Virus record (IMG/VR): IMGVR_UViG_3300031261_000032
Coordinates: 1 to 40,005 of that record
Origin: a virus
Reading direction: 5' to 3' (one strand)
DNA: 40,005 bases
In this document: piece after piece, positions 1 through 8,364 of the stretch
How the letters are laid out: each line of letters opens with the position of its first letter
Position numbering within the stretch: position 1 is the stretch's first letter
Notes under the pieces: model-generated
Told to the model about the DNA's origin: nothing
Seen by the model: only the letters and a program-made list of their open reading frames with translations
Database searches by the model: none
Position numbers and translations under genes: made by a program

Positions 1-1
1 T

Positions 2-346
2 TCTGAAGACTGGGAAAACCAGCCTTCAGAAGTAAAGCATGCTATTTATCTATTAAAACCAATAGATGAACCAGGTGAATTATTTTGGGGAGTTCCTCCA
101 ATAGTAAATCCACTTAAGTTAGCAGCGTCAGAAAGGGAACCAGACTCCATAAGATTGAATAGAAAACTATATGAACTAGAAGTAGTTTCAAAGTGTTTTA
201 AACTAATAATTGAACATTCTGATCAATGGCAAACACAAAATTCTGACGACCTAAAAAAGGAAATCATTTCAAGAGTAAAAGAATATGAAGAAGAAATCAT
301 TAGCATCTCTAAACCTGTGCCTTTTACATGCCATATCCAAATATGA
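2..346 (+). CDS. C-terminal part of an unknown protein (5' end outside window)
   Basis: The frame is open from the first base of the window to a TGA at 344, giving about 114 residues. An apparent start near 155 is only an internal TTG, because the frame continues upstream, so this is the 3' end of a longer gene. The fragment is mixed charged and hydrophobic, with a helical Lys/Glu-rich tail. The downstream JAB gene starts inside it (overlap about 60 bases), which suggests one operon. By analogy with bacterial ubiquitin-like operons an E2-like protein could precede a JAB protein, but I see no diagnostic residue for this, so the function is unassigned. Confidence 0.6.
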   Translation, partial: SEDWENQPSEVKHAIYLLKPIDEPGELFWGVPPIVNPLKLAASEREPDSIRLNRKLYELEVVSKCFKLIIEHSDQWQTQNSDDLKKEIISRVKEYEEEIISISKPVPFTCHIQI

Positions 347-782
347 TGATGATTTATTAGAAGAACAAGGTGGATTTATATTAAAAGAAGTTGGTGTGGA
401 TAACTATGAATTTGTACCAGTTACTAATGCCTTAACCGGTACGCATGCCGCTAAAGGTTTGTATATAGCTGAAACAAGTGAATTTAATAATAAGGTTGCA
501 GCTAGAACATTTGATGATACCTGGACTGTCTTTGCTAGTTATCATACTCATCCTTTAGGTATGCGAGCATTACCTAGCAATACTGATGTCTCAAAATTGT
601 TCACTAATTTCCCGGTTAACTTTATCTATGCTCCTGATAGAGAGTTGAATAGATTTGATTATAACCCAAACTATGTTAAAGATGGTTCTGATAGTAAGTG
701 GATTTTTACTAATGTAAGTAACTTTAATGGCTTTAAAGGAGATAATAAAATTGAAAAATGGATTGAATCTGAAAATTTATGA
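285..782 (+). CDS. JAB/MPN-domain metallopeptidase-like protein
   Basis: This 165-residue protein carries a JAMM-type metal site: His87-Thr-His89, then Ser98 and Asp101 in the stretch HTHPLGMRALPSNTD. A candidate upstream catalytic Glu lies near residue 63 or 66. The His-to-Asp spacing is one residue longer than in the textbook JAMM motif. JAB proteins remove ubiquitin-like modifiers or process their C-termini, and are Zn-dependent. The gene overlaps the preceding frame and overlaps the next gene by ATGA. A ThiF/E1-like gene follows two genes on, and JAB plus E1 is the hallmark of bacterial ubiquitin-like and PRTRC-type operons. Family assignment is fairly firm; the substrate is unknown. Confidence 0.75.
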   Translation: MKKKSLASLNLCLLHAISKYDDDLLEEQGGFILKEVGVDNYEFVPVTNALTGTHAAKGLYIAETSEFNNKVAARTFDDTWTVFASYHTHPLGMRALPSNTDVSKLFTNFPVNFIYAPDRELNRFDYNPNYVKDGSDSKWIFTNVSNFNGFKGDNKIEKWIESENL

Positions 783-1060
783 ATACTGAAACTAATACTG
801 AAACTAAACCTGAAACTAATACTGAAACTAAACCTGTTATAGAAATAGATCCTTCATCAGTTGGGCATTTTTGTACTGTTAAATATGAGGATGAAGAAGA
901 ACCTGTTGATGGAATTATAGTTGAATATAATGATCCATGGTTTCTAGGTGATCCAACCGTAGCAGTTTTTCTTTTAGATGCGTATATAATTGATGCCTCA
1001 GTTGAATTGGACCAGATAATTGAAATAAGAGGGCTTGTAAAATCTGATAAATCTAAATGA
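779..1060 (+). CDS. Small acidic protein with NTET/KPET repeats, unknown
   Basis: This 93-residue protein has a low-complexity N-terminus of repeated N-T-E-T and K-P-E-T units (about residues 1-19). A compact predicted beta-rich part follows, containing GHFCTVKYEDEEEPVDGIIV, which resembles the small SH3-like barrels found later in the window. It is sandwiched between the JAB and E1-like genes with four-base overlaps on both sides, so it is probably co-translated with them. Its position would suit a ubiquitin-like modifier, but there is no C-terminal di-glycine and no clear ubiquitin fold signature, so that is speculation. Confidence 0.7.
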   Translation: MNTETNTETKPETNTETKPVIEIDPSSVGHFCTVKYEDEEEPVDGIIVEYNDPWFLGDPTVAVFLLDAYIIDASVELDQIIEIRGLVKSDKSK

Positions 1061-1668
1061 AATCTAAAGTAAAAATAGATAGGATAGGAATTGCAGGACA
1101 AGGCGGAATTGGGGCTTTTTTAACTAGATTCTTGTTTGATTATGGAGCTAAACGTAATCAATTTGACTTTAGTGGTTGTACAGTTGATACCTTCGATATC
1201 GATATCGTCGACGCCTCTAATCTTCTTCATCAAGATTTTACAGATGATGATATAGGTAGATACAAAGCTGACATTGTGGCTGAAAAGTGCTTAAATCTTG
1301 TAAATCCTAATAAAAGGTTTATGGAGGTTAAGGATTTTGAGAACTATGATGTTATTTTTAGCGCTGTAGATTCCATGTCCTTCAGGTCTTCACTCTACAA
1401 GTATGGATTCGATCACCCTAGTTTGATGTGGATTGATGGAAGATGTAGTTCTAGACAGGTAGGACTATATCACTCTAAATTGAGTAGAACGGTATTGGAA
1501 AAGGCAATTAATGATAGTAAAGAACGTACTGGATGTTTGTTGGAATATGACAAGAAAAATAAAACTTCTCATGTAACTCCTCAAATAATCGCTGCTATGA
1601 TGACTCAAACTTTTCTCAATTATATTAGAGATGAATTACAGCTTGACCCTGTTGTTCTTCTTTTGTAA
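1057..1668 (+). CDS. ThiF/E1-like adenylyltransferase-family protein
   Basis: This 203-residue protein has an N-terminal Rossmann nucleotide-binding motif (GIAGQGGIG, residues 11-19). It is followed by the E1/ThiF signature DIDIVDASNLLHQDF, with Asp47/Asp49, Asn55 and a later DIGRYK in which Lys70 matches the ATP-contacting Lys. E1-like enzymes adenylate the C-terminus of ubiquitin-like or sulfur-carrier proteins. Candidate catalytic cysteines are in DGRCSSRQ and TGCLLEY. At 203 residues it is shorter than typical ThiF (about 240 or more). It lies in an ATGA-overlapping operon with the JAB gene. A PRTRC-like or other phage-borne ubiquitin-like pathway is inferred. Confidence 0.75.
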   Translation: MKSKVKIDRIGIAGQGGIGAFLTRFLFDYGAKRNQFDFSGCTVDTFDIDIVDASNLLHQDFTDDDIGRYKADIVAEKCLNLVNPNKRFMEVKDFENYDVIFSAVDSMSFRSSLYKYGFDHPSLMWIDGRCSSRQVGLYHSKLSRTVLEKAINDSKERTGCLLEYDKKNKTSHVTPQIIAAMMTQTFLNYIRDELQLDPVVLLL

Positions 1669-1691
1669 TATGAGATACGAAAATTAAAGCG

Positions 1692-1720
1692 AGGGTTGGC
1701 ATATAATCTATACCAACCCT
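1692..1720 (+). promoter_or_regulatory. Intergenic hairpin upstream of the SSB-like gene
   Basis: An 8-bp perfect inverted repeat (AGGGTTGG / CCAACCCT) encloses a 13-base AT-rich loop containing TATAAT. There is no following T-run, so it is a weak intrinsic terminator at best. It may instead be a processing or mRNA-stabilising hairpin between the E1-like and SSB-like genes. Confidence 0.45.
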
Positions 1721-1775
1721 TCAAAACTAAAATATAAACAATGACAATAAACTAATAACTAATAACTAATTAAAT

Positions 1776-2765
1776 ATGGCAATTATTCGTGCAAGTAAAG
1801 CGTTTGAAGGTAGTGAACTTACCCAAAAATCTGCAACCTATATCAAGTCCAATACCCGGATAGTGGATTTTAAGAATAAGGAGAATGGTGTTTACCTATT
1901 CCTTTTAGGGGCATATAAAGAAGATAGTGCTGGTAATGGTGTGTGGTATAAACCGGTTAAGATTCGTGATAATTACGGGGTGAGCATGTATAAAAAGAAA
2001 TTTGCTATCCAGCCTAACTGTCCAATTGAGTATTTTGCAAATAAAGTGCTGCAATTTGCTCCTGATATGGCTAAGAGTAGGGAGATCGAGGAAGATGGCA
2101 GAAAGAAATGGATTTATCCAGTTTGGGGTAGGACTGCTTGGAGAGTGCTGTATAATGCTGCTATCTTCAATGATTATGGCGCTGGTGTTCATGTTTTGGA
2201 TTTGCCTCAATCTGGTGGTGCTAGTGTGATTGATGAACATGTGAGAGGGAAGCAGGCAGATGGTTCACCAAATCTAGATATTACTGACTATGAGCATGCT
2301 GTTCCAATCAATATCAAGCTAGACTTGAAAGTGAAGGGTCAACCGTGGAAAATAGCTATTCAGACGCAAAAGACTTATCCTTTGCCTCGTGAATTGGCAG
2401 ATACTGATTATTTGTATAATCTGGATGAAGTTATTGCATATCCTGATAAACAAGCGCTTATTGATGAGCTTAAGAGTCTTGTACCTGTGGATATATTTAG
2501 AAAGGGCTTGGAAGGTTATTCAGATGGTCTCACTCCTGAATTTACATCTACTCCTGAAACTCCAGAAGTAGATGTTAGGTCAGAAGTACCTCCAGTATAT
2601 GAGAATCCGGTAGCTTCCATACCAAGGTCTAACACAGCTAAAACTGTGGCACCAACTGTAAGTATTCCAAAAGCTAATACTGAGCCTAAAGCTTCAGAAC
2701 CAGTAGCTAGTAATAGTGATGTTTTGAAACGGGCGCAGGAATTCTTGAAGAATAAAGTTAAATAA
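1776..2765 (+). CDS. Probable single-stranded DNA-binding protein (gp32-like)
   Basis: This 329-residue protein begins MAIIRASKAF and has a central segment with VYLFLLGAYKEDSAGNGVWY and a Cys-Pro-Ile-Glu-Tyr-Phe stretch. The arrangement recalls phage OB-fold ssDNA-binding proteins, and a Pro/Ser/Thr-rich flexible C-terminal third (about residues 250-310) fits a linker. The next gene is a RecA/UvsX-like recombinase, the usual partner of such a protein in phage genomes. There is no clear acidic tail; it ends FLKNKVK. The assignment rests on layout and overall look rather than a decisive motif. The start is supported by a long A/T-rich leader and no upstream in-frame alternative. Confidence 0.5.
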   Translation: MAIIRASKAFEGSELTQKSATYIKSNTRIVDFKNKENGVYLFLLGAYKEDSAGNGVWYKPVKIRDNYGVSMYKKKFAIQPNCPIEYFANKVLQFAPDMAKSREIEEDGRKKWIYPVWGRTAWRVLYNAAIFNDYGAGVHVLDLPQSGGASVIDEHVRGKQADGSPNLDITDYEHAVPINIKLDLKVKGQPWKIAIQTQKTYPLPRELADTDYLYNLDEVIAYPDKQALIDELKSLVPVDIFRKGLEGYSDGLTPEFTSTPETPEVDVRSEVPPVYENPVASIPRSNTAKTVAPTVSIPKANTEPKASEPVASNSDVLKRAQEFLKNKVK

Positions 2766-2773
2766 GTAACTCT

Positions 2774-2805
2774 GGGAGCACTAATATTAATTAGTGCTCC
2801 CTTTT
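2774..2805 (+). terminator. Intrinsic terminator between SSB-like and recA-like genes
   Basis: An 11-bp perfect stem GGGAGCACTAA / TTAGTGCTCCC with a 6-base loop is followed by TTTT. The U-run ends only three bases before the ATG of the next gene, so the next gene's start is almost fused to the terminator. Confidence 0.8.
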
Positions 2806-2808
2806 ATT

Positions 2809-4005
2809 ATGCCTACAAATAACGACGAAATATTCCAGAAATTGCTGGAAGCTACAGAACATCAGTTTAAGAAGAAGTTTAAAGACACCAATGCCAAGTT
2901 TATTCTAGCTAGTGAAGAAAAGCCAGCTATTGGATTAATAGTAGATAATCCGGCTCTAGAATATATATTAGATAGAAGGTTTTTAGCTTACGGCAGATTT
3001 TATCTAGTATATGGTAAAAAGAGTTCTTCCAAGACTTCCTTATTCTATGAAATTGCCAAGATATTTCAAAAGAATAATGGCAAAGTAATCTGGCTTGAGA
3101 CTGAAAATGCCATTGACTTGGATTACGCTAAGAGCCAGGGTGTGGATTTGGATAGTGTAATGTTAATTCATCCTCAGACATTGGAAGAAGCATTAAGTAT
3201 AGCTGAATCATTTATTAGGAATTTAAGTAAGCTAGATCCGGATGGACAGATGCCTATTTTGATTTGTTTAGATAGTATTGCTGGTAGTACAACTGAATAT
3301 GAGCAAGACACCTCTAATAATGTAACTGATACAATGCCAGGAGCACATGCTAGACTGCTAAGTAGGTTTTATCGAGAGATGGAACATCCTTTAGCAAATG
3401 AGCGTTGTGTGTTTCTGGCATTGAACCAGTTAAAGAAAGCGGTAGGTGGATTTACTCCGTTTGGTGGTGAAGCTGAGAGTATGATGGGTGGAGAAGCACC
3501 TAGATTTAGCAGTACATATCAAATTAAAATGGAAAAGATTAAGGATTTGACTGCTGAAGGAAAAGATGATGGTCCTGAGCGGAAATTTGGCTCCATTCAT
3601 CAAATAACCTGTACTAGAAATAAGTTAGGGAGGGAAGGCAATACCCAAAGAATTAGATTCGATCTATATATTGAGGGTGGTATTGATTGGTATTCTCCAT
3701 TAGTATCTGAAACATTAGCTAAAAGTTATAAAGACTTGGTTACTGCTAAAGGTCCTAGGTACTCATGGAACATACCTGGAATGACTTATATTGATAAAGA
3801 TGGTACGGAAAAACCTCTCAGTACTGAAGAAAGTTATTATGATAGGGATTTAGGGTATATGATAGCCCATAGTACACAAGCTAAGGAGGCTATTAGAACT
3901 GCTTTTGGAATCAGACCTCTTCCACCTCAAGCAGTAGTGGAAGAAGTTGAAGCTGAAAGACTTACTAAACGTAAGAAGAAGAAAGATGAAGAGAAATCAT
4001 TATGA
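2809..4005 (+). CDS. RecA/UvsX-like recombinase
   Basis: This 398-residue RecA-fold ATPase has Walker A around residues 69-77 (GKKSSSKTS; the usual Gly before Lys is Ser) and Walker B PILICLDSIAG with Asp155. An upstream segment, VIWLETENAIDLDYAKSQGVD, matches the RecA/UvsX core just after the P-loop. It would form the presynaptic filament for homologous recombination and replication restart, with the upstream SSB-like protein as partner. An upstream GTG at 2794 lies inside the terminator stem, so ATG 2809 is the better start. It overlaps the next gene by ATGA. The C-terminus is Lys/Glu-rich. Confidence 0.85.
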   Translation: MPTNNDEIFQKLLEATEHQFKKKFKDTNAKFILASEEKPAIGLIVDNPALEYILDRRFLAYGRFYLVYGKKSSSKTSLFYEIAKIFQKNNGKVIWLETENAIDLDYAKSQGVDLDSVMLIHPQTLEEALSIAESFIRNLSKLDPDGQMPILICLDSIAGSTTEYEQDTSNNVTDTMPGAHARLLSRFYREMEHPLANERCVFLALNQLKKAVGGFTPFGGEAESMMGGEAPRFSSTYQIKMEKIKDLTAEGKDDGPERKFGSIHQITCTRNKLGREGNTQRIRFDLYIEGGIDWYSPLVSETLAKSYKDLVTAKGPRYSWNIPGMTYIDKDGTEKPLSTEESYYDRDLGYMIAHSTQAKEAIRTAFGIRPLPPQAVVEEVEAERLTKRKKKKDEEKSL

Positions 4006-4418
4006 AGAAATTAATCAAGAAATCTAAAGTAGTTAAACGAATTGTCAAACCAATTGTCAAACCAGTCAAGGCTAAGGTAAAGACTAAGATAAAATCCAAG
4101 ACTAAAGCTAAGCTGGTAAGAAAGAAGATCAAAGTAGAGGAACCTATTGAGCCAGTCAAGTCTCATATTGCAGTGCTTACAAATGTTGAAGTTAAAGTAC
4201 CTAAGACAGCTGAACAGACTGCAAACTCAAGTACAACTACATTTGAGAAAGTAGTCAGAATTAGTAGCATGCCATTTGAGCAACAGATGTCAGTAGTCTT
4301 TAATCCGTTACAAACCATGACTAAAACTGAATCTCCTCCAAACATAAGTGAGGCCACAAAAATAATTGAACATCAAAACGAAAATGAAACAACAACTCCT
4401 GATAATAACACCCCATAG
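4002..4418 (+). CDS. Lys-rich protein with histone-H1-like basic N-terminus
   Basis: In this 138-residue protein roughly the first 48 residues are dominated by Lys with Val, Ile, Pro and Ala (K-x-K, V-K-P type repeats), like the tails of linker histones and bacterial nucleoid proteins. The remainder is Ser/Thr-rich and probably disordered. It overlaps the recombinase gene by ATGA, so a DNA-associated role such as condensation or tethering is plausible but inferred. Its last 35 bases overlap the start of the following gene in another frame. Confidence 0.7.
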   Translation: MKKLIKKSKVVKRIVKPIVKPVKAKVKTKIKSKTKAKLVRKKIKVEEPIEPVKSHIAVLTNVEVKVPKTAEQTANSSTTTFEKVVRISSMPFEQQMSVVFNPLQTMTKTESPPNISEATKIIEHQNENETTTPDNNTP

Positions 4419-5229
4419 TTTTGTAGACCTTATCACAAATAGTAGTACCGAGCTATTCGTGTGTAGTACTAAGAAATCAGTTGAAATGGTCGAGGAGCTT
4501 TTAAAGAAGCTCCTCCTAAACCATAATGAGATGCTGGATACTCCTAATCAGTATGTTTTTTCCGAAGTATTTAAGCCAGTGGAAATAGCCAAATATACAT
4601 ATGATAAGGAGTTATTCTCTAAAGATGTAGTAGCTAATTATCATAATTATCATTGGGAAGACGATAATTATAAATATGTTTCACAAAGGCAAAGGCCCGA
4701 TTCTTATATCCAAGCTGAAATTGAAGAAAATAAGCTGAGAAAAGAACATCCTGCCATTGTAAATCGTCGTAAGTATGAGGAGGATGAGACAAAGGAAGAA
4801 CAGAAAAAACGGGAAGAAGAAAATCGAGATTATTGGAAACAAGAGAATAGAATTTGGACTCAGGTAGGTGTAGAAACATTAGGAACTGAAGTTGATTTGT
4901 TTATTGAATTCCTTAAATTAAACAAGGCTGAGCAGTATATTGATTTAGTGAATACTTGGGCAGATAAAGCTAAAGAAGATCACTTAAAAGAGCAAGGAGG
5001 TAAGTTTGTTGGGCTTCATAGAATAGTAAGTGAAGCTGAAGCTAACGAGGATAAAATACCCAAAGAATTGGCTGAGTTATTTGACTTCTTTACTTTGGTT
5101 AACGGATATGAATTTTCTATCCATAAAGGTCAAATTCTAATCTATTCAGCTAATGATAACACCATTCCTTATTCATTGTTTGAACAAATAGCTGAATATT
5201 TTTCAGCTAGACGATATCACATAGGTTAA
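4384..5229 (+). CDS. HSFVDLITNSSTE-motif protein, long paralogue
   Basis: This 281-residue protein of unknown function has near its N-terminus the motif HSFVDLITNSSTELF, repeated almost exactly at the N-terminus of the next gene, so the two are paralogues. A highly charged Glu/Lys/Arg stretch in the middle is probably an extended helix or coiled coil. I chose ATG 4384 over the TTG at 4366 because it places the shared motif directly at the N-terminus, as in the paralogue. It overlaps the Lys-rich gene by 35 bases. Confidence 0.75.
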   Translation: MKQQLLIITPHSFVDLITNSSTELFVCSTKKSVEMVEELLKKLLLNHNEMLDTPNQYVFSEVFKPVEIAKYTYDKELFSKDVVANYHNYHWEDDNYKYVSQRQRPDSYIQAEIEENKLRKEHPAIVNRRKYEEDETKEEQKKREEENRDYWKQENRIWTQVGVETLGTEVDLFIEFLKLNKAEQYIDLVNTWADKAKEDHLKEQGGKFVGLHRIVSEAEANEDKIPKELAELFDFFTLVNGYEFSIHKGQILIYSANDNTIPYSLFEQIAEYFSARRYHIG

Positions 5230-5233
5230 ATAC

Positions 5234-5635
5234 ATGATAAATACATTAAAGATTACAGTACATAGTTTCGTTGATCTAATTACGAATAGTAGCACAGAAA
5301 TCTACATTCAAGCTACACAGAAGACAATAGAATCAATTACCAAACTAGTTGATAATATTTTAACTGTGGCTGGTAGTACGTTTAAGTGTGAGGATTTGTT
5401 TGATATTACCATAGATAAAGAAAGTTTCTATAAGAATTATTATCATGGTGAGGAGGAAGGTGAACCTAAAAAGACAGTAGAAGAATTTTTTGACATGGAA
5501 CTTGAAGCAGATGCATATAGAGATATACATATAACTGTAAAAGCCAAGATTAACACTTTGGCAGCTAAACAAGCAGCTGAAATATTAAGTAGCTTAACTA
5601 GTCTATTTTGTATGGAAGCTCGCTACGATGGATGA
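5234..5635 (+). CDS. HSFVDLITNSSTE-motif protein, short paralogue
   Basis: This 133-residue protein shares the N-terminal motif HSFVDLITNSSTE and the following helix with the upstream gene, but lacks its long charged insertion. The rest alternates acidic stretches with a C-terminal alpha/beta segment containing KINTLAAKQAAEILSSL. No catalytic motif is visible. It sits four bases after its paralogue and six bases before the radical-SAM-like gene, so it is probably in the same transcript. Confidence 0.75.
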   Translation: MINTLKITVHSFVDLITNSSTEIYIQATQKTIESITKLVDNILTVAGSTFKCEDLFDITIDKESFYKNYYHGEEEGEPKKTVEEFFDMELEADAYRDIHITVKAKINTLAAKQAAEILSSLTSLFCMEARYDG

Positions 5636-5641
5636 TTAAAC

Positions 5642-6502
5642 ATGTTAAAAATAAAAAGAAGAATTGAAAAAGAAGCGAATTATAGTGCGGTATTCTTTGA
5701 TGGTAAAACATTAAGAATACCGCTTAATCCTTCTAAACCAATCACAGAATTACGATATCCAGAATTCTATGACCTTAGTTTTGGTGATAAGTGTGTAACT
5801 GGAAAATGTCCATGGTGTTATGCTAAAGGAAATCCTAAAGGTAAGCACTATTCTAATATAGTAGGCAAGATTGAGAAGTATTTTGGTTCAATGACAGAGA
5901 ACCAACGTTGTTTCCAGGTAGCTGTTGGTGGGCAGCAAGAACCATTAGAGCATCCTGAATTCTGGGATGCAATGAAGTTGCTAAAAAGTTTGGATATTGT
6001 TCCTAACTATACTACTAACGGAGTTCTATTTGATGAAAATGTAGTTAACAAGACTAGAGAACATTGTGGTGGAGTAGCAATAACTCTACACCCTCATTTA
6101 GAAGATGATTGGAGGAAAGCGTTGGATTTGGCTATTAAGTGTAAACTTAAGGTTAATATTCATTTTATAGTATCAGATGAAGATTCAGTAGATAGGTTAA
6201 TTACACTCTATAATGAATATAACGGCAAAATTGATTACTTCGTTCTATTACCTTACATGAATGTTGGTTTTGCTGCTAAGAACCCTAAAACCATAGCTTA
6301 TGATAAACTTGCTGCTTGGTTAGATAGTGTCCAGAATTACGCTAATATTGCTTTTGGTGCTAACTTCTATAAGTTCCTTAATACTAATAAGAGGTGGGAT
6401 GTCTCATTATACCCTCCAGAAATCTTGAGTAAATATCTAGTATTAGATGACAATATGAATTTGTATAATAACAGTTTTGAAATGAAGCTAGTTAGATATT
6501 GA
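5642..6502 (+). CDS. Radical-SAM-like Fe-S protein
   Basis: In this 286-residue protein a Cys cluster, CVTGKCPWC (Cys51, Cys56, Cys59), is followed by an aromatic residue, as in the 4Fe-4S site of radical SAM enzymes. The first spacing is four rather than the canonical three residues. Later segments fit the TIM-barrel layout: a VGGQQEPLEHPEFW stretch (GGE-like, SAM binding), a YTTNGVLF strand and an ITLHPH strand. Radical SAM enzymes cleave S-adenosylmethionine to start radical chemistry. The substrate is unknown. It could be a nucleotide or protein modification enzyme. Confidence 0.7.
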   Translation: MLKIKRRIEKEANYSAVFFDGKTLRIPLNPSKPITELRYPEFYDLSFGDKCVTGKCPWCYAKGNPKGKHYSNIVGKIEKYFGSMTENQRCFQVAVGGQQEPLEHPEFWDAMKLLKSLDIVPNYTTNGVLFDENVVNKTREHCGGVAITLHPHLEDDWRKALDLAIKCKLKVNIHFIVSDEDSVDRLITLYNEYNGKIDYFVLLPYMNVGFAAKNPKTIAYDKLAAWLDSVQNYANIAFGANFYKFLNTNKRWDVSLYPPEILSKYLVLDDNMNLYNNSFEMKLVRY

Positions 6503-6534
6503 CATTAGTGTGTAGTCTGGCATATTAATCAATT

Positions 6535-7062
6535 ATGTCAGACTACATTCTCAGCTTAGATAATGGTACAGGCAGCACAGGTATCGCTATGTTTGGACCT
6601 AATGATTTGGTTAGATACGAAAAGTTCCCTACTAAAAGTACTATAAACTACCAGAAAGAGGAACAACATATAACTAGAGTGGATGTTCCAGCTCTTAGAA
6701 TACTATTAGTTAATTGGAACATACCTAAAGATACTATTGTACTGTTAGAAAGACCACTTATTAATCCTACTAGATTTAAAGCCAGTATATCTGCTGCTAG
6801 ATGTTTTGAAGCCACTATTATAGTATTAGAAGAATTAGGCCTGGATTATAAAGTGGTTGATTCGAAAGCTTGGCAGAGAGTATTACTACCTAATATAGAA
6901 GGTAGTAATGAACTTAAGAAAGCTTCATTAGAATTAGGAAAGAAATTATTTCCTAACTTAAAACTAAAGAAAGATGCAGATAGTTTGCTGATTGGATACT
7001 GGGCCAAAAATAAAGACAAACTAGAAACAATTAAACCTATTAAAAAGAAAATAAAATTATGA
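6535..7062 (+). CDS. RuvC-like Holliday-junction resolvase
   Basis: This 175-residue protein shows the RNase-H-fold resolvase pattern: SLDNGTGSTGIAMF with Asp9 on strand one, VLLERP with Glu72, and an acidic pair Asp147/Asp149 in KKDADSLLIG near the C-terminus. These acidic residues would bind two Mg ions. RuvC-like phage resolvases cut branched DNA before packaging, consistent with the nearby recombinase. It starts after a short intergenic gap and is followed ten bases later by the glycosylase gene. Confidence 0.75.
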   Translation: MSDYILSLDNGTGSTGIAMFGPNDLVRYEKFPTKSTINYQKEEQHITRVDVPALRILLVNWNIPKDTIVLLERPLINPTRFKASISAARCFEATIIVLEELGLDYKVVDSKAWQRVLLPNIEGSNELKKASLELGKKLFPNLKLKKDADSLLIGYWAKNKDKLETIKPIKKKIKL

Positions 7063-7072
7063 AAACTTAACC

Positions 7073-7726
7073 ATGACTAAACCTGAAATTGAACGCTATA
7101 TCTCTGAAATACCTAGACAAACTGTAACTGAATATATCAACTATTGGAATACTATAAAACCTGTAAATAAAGATGAATACTATAATAGATTTGTATTTAG
7201 TCATCTTTCTGTGCATTGTAGTTGGCGAGCTAATATAAAAGCTTATAAGATGGTGATAGGTAGAGTAATACCTGATAAACAAACCTTAAAAGATGTAATA
7301 TCTTATAGTGGGGTAGGACTTATTAACCTTAGAACCAAAGGTATGTGGGAGTTTAAGGAATCATTCTATAATAACCCTGCTCAATATTATAAGTCTGAAG
7401 CTGAGACTTGGGATTGTTTTCGAGATAGAATAATGAATCTCATACATGGATTAGGATATGCTAAAACAGCCTTCGCCCTGGAGTTATGTTATCCTAATGA
7501 AGCTGAAGTTACTTGTTTAGATGTGCATATGCTTAGATTATATGGCTATGATAAGTCACAAACACCTAATAAAGCTTTATATAAGGAATTTGAAGAGCAT
7601 TGGGTTAATACTTGTAAGACTAATAATATTCCCCCATTCATAGCTAGATCAATATGGTGGGATAAAAATCAGGTTAATACTAATGAAAGTTTGGGTAAGT
7701 ATTGGACTTATGTATTCGAAAAATAA
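7073..7726 (+). CDS. HhH-GPD family DNA glycosylase (endonuclease III-like)
   Basis: This 217-residue protein has a helix-hairpin-helix HGLGYAKTA (about residues 125-133) followed by the GPD loop ending CLDVHMLRLYG, with Asp150 as the expected catalytic Asp. In the family this fold removes damaged or mismatched bases. There is no clear C-terminal four-Cys Fe-S loop, and the hairpin Lys is not in the exact bifunctional lyase position, so a monofunctional glycosylase is likely. It sits with recombination genes, pointing to genome repair or base-modification maintenance. Confidence 0.7.
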   Translation: MTKPEIERYISEIPRQTVTEYINYWNTIKPVNKDEYYNRFVFSHLSVHCSWRANIKAYKMVIGRVIPDKQTLKDVISYSGVGLINLRTKGMWEFKESFYNNPAQYYKSEAETWDCFRDRIMNLIHGLGYAKTAFALELCYPNEAEVTCLDVHMLRLYGYDKSQTPNKALYKEFEEHWVNTCKTNNIPPFIARSIWWDKNQVNTNESLGKYWTYVFEK

Positions 7727-7779
7727 TGAATATTTTCTAGTCAGTTAATTAAAACTAAAGTTAATTGACTAGAGAGTAT

Positions 7780-7962
7780 ATGGATAAACTAACCCAATTC
7801 AAAAATCTAACTTGTATTAGAGAGTTACCTATGAGATGTTATAGTAAGAAATTTAGAATATTACACGAACACCTGCCTAATATAGATAATGAAGTCTATT
7901 ATCATTTAGAATGTCTGGAATGTAATATGCAATTTGCTGTAAAGGAACTATATGATAAGTGA
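7780..7962 (+). CDS. Small Cys-containing protein, unknown
   Basis: This protein of about 60 residues starts at ATG 7780 (an upstream TTG at 7765 is less likely). Paired cysteines near the N-terminus (about residues 11 and 19) and a C-terminal C-L-E-C could bind one zinc ion. Its last bases overlap the MazG-like gene by 11 bases. The function is unknown. Confidence 0.6.
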   Translation: MDKLTQFKNLTCIRELPMRCYSKKFRILHEHLPNIDNEVYYHLECLECNMQFAVKELYDK

Positions 7963-8251
7963 CCCTAAAAAACAAATAGTGGATATTAATAAAACTTTTG
8001 CCAAAGAACTGACTGTCAAATACGATAAAGGTCAAAGAGAACATGGTGGTAATTTCTATGCCAAACCTACAGTAAGTAATATTAGGGAAGAGGTGGTTGA
8101 TCTAGTAGCTTATACTCATGTTCTGGAAAAGCATAAAGATAAAGTGGTTCAAGATTTATGTGAGTTATGGGATAAATTGAAAGAAGCCAAATGTAAAAAA
8201 GAATTGTTAGATAGGCTAAGTGTTATTATAACTAACACTAAATATATTTGA
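7952..8251 (+). CDS. MazG-like / all-alpha NTP pyrophosphatase-like protein
   Basis: This 99-residue, all-helical looking protein has KGQREHGGNFY followed by IREEVVDLVAYTHVLE. The E-E-x-x-D pattern on a helix resembles the Mg-binding helix of MazG-type nucleotide pyrophosphohydrolases, common in phages for clearing modified or host (d)NTPs. It is the last gene before a strong terminator. It could alternatively be a non-catalytic relative. Confidence 0.5.
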   Translation: MISDPKKQIVDINKTFAKELTVKYDKGQREHGGNFYAKPTVSNIREEVVDLVAYTHVLEKHKDKVVQDLCELWDKLKEAKCKKELLDRLSVIITNTKYI

Positions 8252-8364
8252 CATATCATATTCTATTAATTATATTGAACTTAATGCAAAGTTTAGTTAC
8301 ATCAATTAAAACTACCTACTCCCCTAATAAGGAAGGTAGTTGACAGGGTGTATTGATATTTTAC

